DNA of 26,126 bases. Origin: Discostella pseudostelligera. Its lineage: Eukaryota; Bacillariophyta; Thalassiosirophyceae; Thalassiosirales; Thalassiosiraceae. Of the stretch, positions 19,991-26,126 are shown piece after piece (the first letter of the stretch is position 1; every line of letters begins with the position of its first letter). Below the pieces are notes generated by a model that searched no databases, had not been told where the DNA came from, and saw nothing but the letters and a program-made list of their open reading frames with translations. The position numbers and the translations under genes were made by a program. The stretch is from positions 1-26,126 of the forward strand of contig JALLBK010000560.1 of NCBI GenBank assembly GCA_036940085.1. Direction: 5' to 3'.

Positions 19991-21763
19991 ATGCCAACCC
20001 TACGACAAGTGAACATCCACCCGCAGACTCAGGAGAGGCTCTCCTCGGGTGTCAAACGAAAGCGTTCGAGTACGTCGTCGTCGTCATCTGGAGCGAATAA
20101 TTGTATTGACCGACCACTCGAAAATTCAAATGCTGCTGCTGCATCTGCGTCGTCGGCGTCGGCAGCATCGGCGTCGGCATTGTTCGTACCCATTCGCACC
20201 CCATCCGCCCTACTCTCACGCGATCCTTTCAAACTATCAACTGATCTCAATACATCGCTACATAATATTCACACTCTTCGTGCTAGTGTCGCTCGGGAGA
20301 TAATTTCGAATCCATACAGTGGACATGCAAGACATGCGGCGGACGTGGCAGCGGGGGTGACCCAGTTATGTTGCATCGACGAAAATGATGATGATAATGA
20401 TGATCAGAATCCAACGATCGAGCGACAAGGGAAGAGAATTTTGGGCTCTCATCAACATGAATTCAATCGTCCAAAACCGTTACTATCCGGTGCCATTACT
20501 GCCCTTGACATGTGTGCTCGAGCTCGCTACATCAAAACCATCACTTCTGGGTGCAACAAAAATAATATTGTCGACAATGATTTCTCAAATCAGCAGCGTT
20601 CCAAACATCTAGATTGCATTCAAACGGGAAGTGATGCCATTGACAAACTATTAGCTCCAGGTCATTCATATTCATCCTTCGATGATGGATGGAGCATGCC
20701 ACACCCGTTTGCCATCAATAGCAATACAGACGATGAGGAATATCTTACCAACCGCTACTCTTCCACAACTTCACAATCAAGTTGCGCACAAGGTGTGCCA
20801 TTTGGAATGGTCACAGAATTTTCAGGACCGCCTTCCTCAGGAAAGACACAATTGGCACTCAGCATTGCTGCACATGCTGTCATGATGAATGGGTTGAAAG
20901 TTCATTACATTTCTGGTGGGAATTGTCGTCGAGCAATAGCACGGAGATTATATACCATGTTTGTAGAATTGGCTCGATCATCGCCATCGTGCGCGGCTGA
21001 TGCTCCTTTATCGACTCGCTCATCAGATGAGGAGGTACGAGCAATGGCATTGAAAAAACTGGATGGTGTTCAGATATCTTCCGTACCAGATGCCTATTCC
21101 CTGGTTGCGATTTTGGCTCGGATTGACGACGAAGAGATTTCTCATCAGACTGACGGTGAAATTGCCAAGAATAGCGATATCAGCAATGGAACCTTACTCA
21201 TCATAGACTCTGTGTCGAATTGTTTGGGCCACCATCTGGCAAGTGATGCAGGCGCCGCCCTTGCAAGTCAGGTTGCTACTACTCTTCGTTACTTGGCGCG
21301 AACACACGATGGTCATCTGCATAATAGTAGCTGCCTCGATGCACCGATTCATACTCAAAAGGTCTCAAAGATGATGTGCCAACTACGTCGGTTTGCGGTA
21401 GTTGTAACCAACGGATCTGTTGTGAAGCGATCGTTCGACAATGACCACTCCCATAGATTTTCTGCAAGCAAGCATCGCTCCCATAATCAGCCAGCGATGG
21501 GACAGTATTGGCATGTGAGCGACGTTGGACTTTGGTTAGAGGAGGATAAAACTCCCGTTGACGATGAAACATCATTACAGCCAATTAGTTTATATGACAA
21601 TACCCCACCTGTGGCATTATCACTTGCTGAGAAAAAGATTGTTCGAGCTACGCTATTGAATCATTATGGCAAGTCTTGCAAGTGCGATAATGTTGTTGGA
21701 CAACATTCCATCAAGGCATTTGCCAAGTTTTCGATTAGATCAAGTGGAATATCGGATTTGTAA
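19991..21763 (+). CDS. RAD51-family recombination ATPase, closest in motif to RAD51D/XRCC3-type paralogues
   Basis: Predicted RecA-fold ATPase in homologous recombination. It is a single exon of 590 aa, long for a RAD51 paralogue (about 330-380 aa). CIQTGSDAIDKLLAPG (209-224) is the usual lead-in (TG...LD.LL..G). GMVTEFSGPPSSGKTQLAL contains Walker A at 279-286. HYISGGNCRRAIARRL is the next strand-helix. LLIIDSV (402-408) is Walker B. FAVVVTNGSV is the strand 4-L2 region, and PAMGQYWHVSDVGLWLEE the final conserved block. Low-complexity additions explain the length: a Ser/Ala-rich N-terminus (about 25-65), an acidic stretch (130-140) and about 45 residues inserted just before GVPFG. The TEFSGPPSSGKTQ pattern is most like RAD51D, but XRCC3 or RAD51C cannot be excluded. 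It is tail-to-tail with the beta-helix gene, 41 bp away. Confidence 0.75.
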   Translation: MPTLRQVNIHPQTQERLSSGVKRKRSSTSSSSSGANNCIDRPLENSNAAAASASSASAASASALFVPIRTPSALLSRDPFKLSTDLNTSLHNIHTLRASVAREIISNPYSGHARHAADVAAGVTQLCCIDENDDDNDDQNPTIERQGKRILGSHQHEFNRPKPLLSGAITALDMCARARYIKTITSGCNKNNIVDNDFSNQQRSKHLDCIQTGSDAIDKLLAPGHSYSSFDDGWSMPHPFAINSNTDDEEYLTNRYSSTTSQSSCAQGVPFGMVTEFSGPPSSGKTQLALSIAAHAVMMNGLKVHYISGGNCRRAIARRLYTMFVELARSSPSCAADAPLSTRSSDEEVRAMALKKLDGVQISSVPDAYSLVAILARIDDEEISHQTDGEIAKNSDISNGTLLIIDSVSNCLGHHLASDAGAALASQVATTLRYLARTHDGHLHNSSCLDAPIHTQKVSKMMCQLRRFAVVVTNGSVVKRSFDNDHSHRFSASKHRSHNQPAMGQYWHVSDVGLWLEEDKTPVDDETSLQPISLYDNTPPVALSLAEKKIVRATLLNHYGKSCKCDNVVGQHSIKAFAKFSIRSSGISDL

Positions 21764-21804
21764 TAATTATACATCTATTGGAACAAGCTGGAGACTGTGG
21801 GTCT

Positions 21805-24216
21805 CTATTCATTCACCTCTGTGCAAGTCTCATCCGAACATCGATGTGGCACCCCTCGTTCCGCGTCTGTAGCTGGGCCGGGTCCAAGACCATTCACGAC
21901 AGAGTTTATCTTTCCCATATTGTCTAACTTGACTGTGAAAATATTCGCCATGTGAATACCGTCGTTAATTGGGTGGACTACGCCGGTCGAGACGTCAATA
22001 TCATGATCACGAAAGTTCGAATACACCCCGAGTCCACTTGCTTTATGATTAGTAACATTTGGTCCAACTCTGTAACCAACAAACTTGTCATCAGCAAATG
22101 AATGATCGACGTCATATGGTAGCTCGCTCTGGTAAAAATAAACTTGACCTGTTATTGGATTAGGAATACTTCAGATTGAACCGAGAGATATGAGTTTCAG
22201 CAACTGCTTACCATTGTCCGCGTTCCAGATAACTTGGTCTTCTGTAGTGTGTTCAACAGCGAGACCAACGATGGTAACGTTCGTTGCGCCATCGTTCACG
22301 AATAGTCCATTTTTAACCTCGCACTCTCCCGCCGCGGTCTGCCGAAATTTGGTGCTAATGTGAGGGAAGTTCGGTTGCTCGTTCCAATGCAGCTTCACGT
22401 GATCTGCTCTCCACAACCACAGATTATCTCCATAGATGTTGCCTGAATGTAGTTGCATCATGACATCCGTAGAAACGTCCCGATCAACACCTCCTACTCG
22501 AACGAACACGTCCGATAATACCCCTGGGTTACTGTCATCTCCGGGGTCATTGGAGTTTGGAATGCCCCATTCTAACAGAGATGCTACTTTCCCTTCTCTA
22601 TTACCCATGAGTACAGATGCTTCAAGCATTATCCCAGCGATACGCACTCCAGGAACGCTACTATCGACTCTAATGCAGGGTGATCCGTCGTGTGGGGCAA
22701 CCAGCGTTGCATATCCCAACCCTAGAATGACCTGGTTTTGGTATCTTACTGTCAGAGTATCAGAGAGAGGATATATCCCTGGCGACAAGACCAGATCTTT
22801 TCCGTCATCCAATGCCTTTTGGAGGACGGCGTGGTTTTCAGTTGCGGCATCTTCGAGTTGTGCCACGAGGCTCGGTACTCCCAGCTTTACCCGTCGAAAG
22901 TCTCGAATATCCTCCTGCGTATCATCGAACTGCGGTCCCGTTGCATCTTTGCCATGTGTCACAGAAGGCACTCGTAGCTCAAGTTGATATTTCATTGCAT
23001 GCTGCTGACCATTGCTTTGCATTAGCGATCGATCATGTGTTTTCATTGTAATGTACGGTTTCTCGACGCGGATGTTTGGACATTCCACTGAAATCGATGG
23101 CCCGGGTCCCATCATCCCGCCGTTCTCGTTGGGGACACTTCCCGTACACCCTGCTAACACCAATGACCACGCACCATTCACCGCCCCTCTTTTCAGCTCT
23201 ACATTCCTCATCAACCACTGCTGCTGCCCTCCGAAATTCACCATCCCATCCACAATGATATTGGCAGCCACACCTCCGCTCACCCATGAATCGGCATCAA
23301 ACAAATTCAAATCGCCGCGAACGTGAATTCGACGAAGTGGGGCCGCCTGGCTTACTGCCCATACCATACCTCGCCTGGCCTCGGTAGCAATATTCTCAAT
23401 TGAACGCCAGAAGGTGTTTAGGCCCGAACCATTCGGTGGACGATTCGTGAACTTGTCTAGCGCAGGGACATGTGGCCCATACTCGCAGTTGGTAAAGACA
23501 ACGTCGGTAGGATGGGCACCTAACCCAAGCACCGAGGTGTAGTACCCAACTTCAAAATCAAGATTGGGATACACTCCCGGTGCGAAAAGGAGAGCAGTCC
23601 TCGAAGATGAAAAATGATTCTCACTTGTGTATGTGAAAGTAGGATGATTGCTATCATCTTCTTCTTTCGTTGTTACATTTTGATTGTCGTTTATGAAATC
23701 GTCCCATGTGATAATAGGATCGGAATACTCTTGCAATCTCTTGTTTAATTGCTGTATTTCTTTATCATTGCGCGGTGGGTAGAACAGCTGTATTGAGTGT
23801 GGCAAGGGTGGAGGATTTGGCTCGTTACATTCGTCGCCGTAATCCTCTACCTCCGTTGAAGGTTTTGGTAAGGATCGCTTCCTCATTGCTATGAAGACAC
23901 TCGCTACGAGGATAATCACAACAATACATGCAGCAATAATCTTCTTGGTTTGTCTTGATCTGCGGCCAGTGCTTCGTCTACCACCAAAAATGTTGGGAAA
24001 TATTCCAGCACCGTGTATGTAAGCAAGCAATGAGTTGCTGCTACGTCGAGAGCCGATCTCAAACGAGGATAGGATATGGTCTGCCCGATGATGGTGATGA
24101 TGATGCTGAGGCGCCGGCCTAATGTCGTACGATGATTGGCCTATTAGTACATCGCGGGTGTCGTCGTGGATACCGTCGTAGTCGTCATCGTCTTCGTGAT
24201 CATCGGATGAGCTCAT
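21805..24216 (-). CDS. Type II membrane-anchored right-handed beta-helix protein resembling bacterial secreted proteins
   Basis: Exons are 24216-22212 and 22148-21805, with a 63-nt GTAAGC-CAG intron, giving 782 aa. The cytosolic head is acidic (residues 5-20) with a six-His run (38-43) and an Arg-rich stretch (79-91). One membrane segment follows (about 92-111), so the large C-terminal part should face the lumen or outside. That part has pectate-lyase-like features: LLFAPGVYPNLDFEVGYYT, SVLGLGAHPTDVVF, FWRSIENI, WAVSQAAPLRRIHVRGDL, SGGVAANIIVDG, QQQWLMRNVEL, and a second helix entry LVLSPGIYPLSDTL with VILGLGYATL. From memory, this order of motifs matches bacterial (actinobacterial) proteins often labelled 'coagulation factor 5/8 type' or 'adenylyl cyclase' with no proven activity. 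A carbohydrate-active role is inferred from the fold. No catalytic residue can be assigned. Confidence 0.7.
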
Positions 24217-24332
24217 TATTCATTGCATTTTCAACACTAATTCACCATCGACAAGGCGATGGAGGGGGCTGTCAATGAGATAGATATACTCCGGTGAGGC
24301 ATCTCCATCAGTACTGCTACCAGGCAACAGGA

Positions 24333-24623
24333 TCATGGATCATTGTCTTCATGAATGCTTACCGGGCGGTGTGTGATGTTGAATGTTGTGCATGAAAGAT
24401 TCGCGATCTTTATGTCCAGATTTCCCGCGCATTTGAGTACGTATTCCTCTGTGTAGGCGAAGCCGAAAAGATCTTTCGTGTTGGCGGCAGCTGCCTTTGG
24501 GAAGAAATCCACGTAGGATTTGGAATTATCTTTCCATGCTGACGTTCGCATGCATCTGCATGCATCCACTGCCTCCCTCGTCTCACTCACATCATTCATC
24601 ACCGACGCGGCCTTCCTTTTCAT
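24333..24623 (-). CDS. Possible small hypothetical protein, divergent from the TPI gene
   Basis: The ATG at 24623 opens 96 codons: MKRKAASVMNDVSETREAVD..., then CRC, SYVDFFPKAAAANTKDLFGF, AYTEEYVLKCAGNLDIKI and CTTFNITHRP. Residue composition looks protein-like, with mixed hydrophobics and no simple repeats. I recognise no family. The frame is open to a stop just upstream of 24692. A GTAAGC donor-like site after THRP could continue the gene in another exon, but I found no in-phase acceptor that gives a longer product, so the ORF may simply end at 24333. It starts 84 bp from the TPI ATG on the other strand, so it may also be TPI 5' leader read backwards. Confidence 0.35.
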   Translation of the reverse strand: MKRKAASVMNDVSETREAVDACRCMRTSAWKDNSKSYVDFFPKAAAANTKDLFGFAYTEEYVLKCAGNLDIKIANLSCTTFNITHRPVSIHEDNDP

Positions 24624-24706
24624 GTCGACACCATCCAATTCATCTAATTCATCAACATCGAGGTCGGGTTCATAATCATAATCTAATCTCACCTAAATTT
24701 ACACCC

Positions 24707-25822
24707 ATGTCCTTCGCTGCATCTTGCTCCCGCCCCGAGGGCGCCACCACCGGCTCGCCCGCCCCCGATGGCACCCGAACTTTCCTCATCGGCGGCAACT
24801 GGAAGTGCAACGGAACCATCGCCTCCCTCGAACAACTCGTCTCCGATTTCAACGCCGCGGGTCCCATCCCAGCCAACGCCGAGGTAGTCATTGGTGCACC
24901 CGCCATTCACATCCCACTGTGTCTTATGACTCTTAGGAAAGATATTGCCATTGCCGCCCAGAATTGCTCAGTAACTGGAATGGGTGCCTACACTGGCGAG
25001 GTGGCCGCTTCGCAACTCAAGGATATGGGTGTTACCTGGGTCATTCTTGGCCACTCGGAACGTCGTGAGGGTTTTGGCATGGCGGGTGAAGATAGTGATC
25101 TCGTTGCGAAGAAGACGAAGGCGGCACTTGCTGAGGGACTAAAGGTTATGCTGTGCATCGGCGAGAAGAAGGAGAACCGTGAAGCGGGTACGACGATGGA
25201 TGTTTGTGCTAGTCAATTGAAGCCGGTGGCGGAAATTCTGAACAAGGAGGATTGGGCTAATGTATCGAGTGAGTTTTGTCTTGTTTAGTTTTGTTTGCGT
25301 CGATCGTTAGCTTTTGAGTGTGTAGCGTGGTGATGATCAACTATCTTATCTTATGTCGACGTAATTTTTGTCATTGTCATTAATTTCTCATTTTATGATT
25401 CCATTCTTTCCTAAATAATAGTCGCATATGAACCCGTGTGGGCCATTGGAACTGGTGAGTAACATAAAACATCTCTAATCGGATTGATCTGGTTTGATTC
25501 CTTTTTGCTATCGAATTATCATGCTCATACAAAATGATTCCTTGTCCTCCTCGCGCCTGCTTTGTGTACCACCCTAACATCAATAGGGCTCACCGCCACA
25601 CCCGAAATGGCCCAAGAAACTCACGCCAGCATTCGTCAGTGGATGTCGGACAATGTCAGTCCTGATGTTGCCGCCGCAATTCGCATCCAATACGGTGGTA
25701 GTATGAATGGAGGCAATGCCGCTGGACTCATGGCCCAGCCCGATATTGATGGTGGATTGATTGGAGGTTCGTCGCTCAAGATGGATTTCTTCGAGTGCAT
25801 TAAGGGTGTTCCTTCTTCTTAA
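24707..25822 (+). CDS. TPI: Triose-phosphate isomerase, three exons
   Basis: Glycolytic/Calvin-cycle enzyme that interconverts dihydroxyacetone phosphate and glyceraldehyde-3-phosphate. Exons are 24707-25268, 25422-25454 (33 nt) and 25587-25822, joined by GTGAGT-TAG introns, giving 276 aa. GGNWKCNG supplies N31 and K33, GHSERR supplies H116, and [11 protein letters not shown] supplies the catalytic E191 and the loop-6 hinge. [11 protein letters not shown] and IGGSSLK form the phosphate-binding end of the barrel. The catalytic Glu and loop 6 lie almost entirely in the 33-nt exon. After GHSERR the sequence [12 protein letters not shown] is longer than the usual IFGESDE. The N-terminal 25 residues precede the barrel and show no clear signal peptide or plastid A|F motif, so a cytosolic enzyme is most likely. 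The frame is open further upstream (an ATG near 24536), but that stretch is His/Pro/Ser-rich and not convincing. Confidence 0.93.
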
Positions 25823-26126
25823 TCAACAAAAATGATTTGTCCTGATGGAATAGAAGGGGAATGTCGTTCGGAGATGCATTTTGTGATATGTTCTAGAAAT
25901 GTGGTGTTGTTATCATTACTTAAAAGTAACTCCTCAACGAACGACTCTACTGACTCTAGTTCTTGTCGTCGCATCTCTTAAGACTAATAATTGATAGGAG
26001 TATATCTAGTCATTATGATTTGATGCACCAACTTGAGCTGTACTATGGTTTATCGGAGTGAACCGGTGATTGATGCAACTGGTAATACTTGAGCGGAGGA
26101 GGAGGAGAGCTCCTGCAGGCTGTTGC
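25823..26126. other. Downstream flank of TPI, no gene seen
   Basis: This is the TPI 3' UTR and intergenic DNA to the end of the window. I found no ORF, RNA gene or repeat beyond a short GAGGAGGAGGAG run near 26095-26106. Confidence 0.4.

Noticed and set aside
22436..22987. Plus-strand frame of 183 codons inside the beta-helix gene
   Set aside because: It is Ser/Thr/Pro-rich antisense of a conserved coding exon, with no recognisable domain.
24497..24706. N-terminal extension of TPI as a plastid or mitochondrial targeting peptide
   Set aside because: The frame is open but starts at TTG, and the inner ATG gives a His/Pro/Ser-rich stretch with no signal peptide and no A|F site. The ATG at 24707 is preferred.
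1..26126. tRNA, rRNA, CRISPR, transposon ends or viral genes
   Set aside because: I scanned the gaps for T-loop motifs, regular short repeats, terminal inverted repeats, and transposase or reverse-transcriptase motifs, and saw none.

Overview
The window looks like nuclear DNA from a diatom, probably a centric one (Thalassiosirales-like, inferred from gene style only). The evidence is: GT-AG introns of roughly 60-280 nt; a bipartite plastid presequence with an 'A|F' cleavage site (VDA|FTPP) on a plastid protein; acidic and Ser-rich low-complexity stretches; and densely packed genes on both strands. Nothing resembles a prokaryotic replicon, phage, transposon or CRISPR array.

Layout, left to right. 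A plastid ABC1-family atypical kinase (+, 41-3299) has four exons, including a 15-nt microexon, and one apparent frameshift. A three-exon gene for a small mitochondrial complex III subunit, QCR8-like (-, 3515-4247), was rebuilt from spliced fragments. Next comes a large secreted, Cys-rich repeat protein with a GPI-like tail (-, 4587-7855), then an SPX-GDPD fusion phosphodiesterase (-, 8474-10308), a doubtful small ORF (-, 10399-10620), and a five-exon leishmanolysin-type M8 metalloprotease with a GPI-like tail (-, 11217-13958). These are followed by RRP36, a pre-rRNA processing factor (+, 14417-15775), a divergent MsrB-like protein (-, 15894-16526), an FHA-WD40 protein whose C-terminal part is WDR70 (+, 16814-19688), and a RAD51-paralogue ATPase (+, 19991-21763). 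The right end holds a membrane-anchored beta-helix protein that resembles bacterial secreted proteins (-, 21805-24216), a doubtful small ORF (-, 24333-24623), and triose-phosphate isomerase (+, 24707-25822).

The genes do not form one pathway, as expected for a eukaryotic chromosome. Two sub-themes are visible. First, three cell-surface genes (Cys-rich repeat protein, leishmanolysin, beta-helix protein) lie within 20 kb, and all are predicted to be extracellular and membrane-tethered. Second, the right half carries nuclear growth or genome-maintenance genes (RRP36, FHA-WDR70, RAD51 paralogue) whose upstream regions contain E2F/DP-like TTTTGGCGGGAA / TTCCCGCC sites. The RAD51-like gene and the FHA-WDR70 promoter have the clearest arrays, which suggests S-phase-linked control.

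Most gene models needed splicing by eye. Every spliced model except the ABC1 kinase closes in frame with canonical GT-AG introns. Family assignments come from recognised motifs, not database searches.
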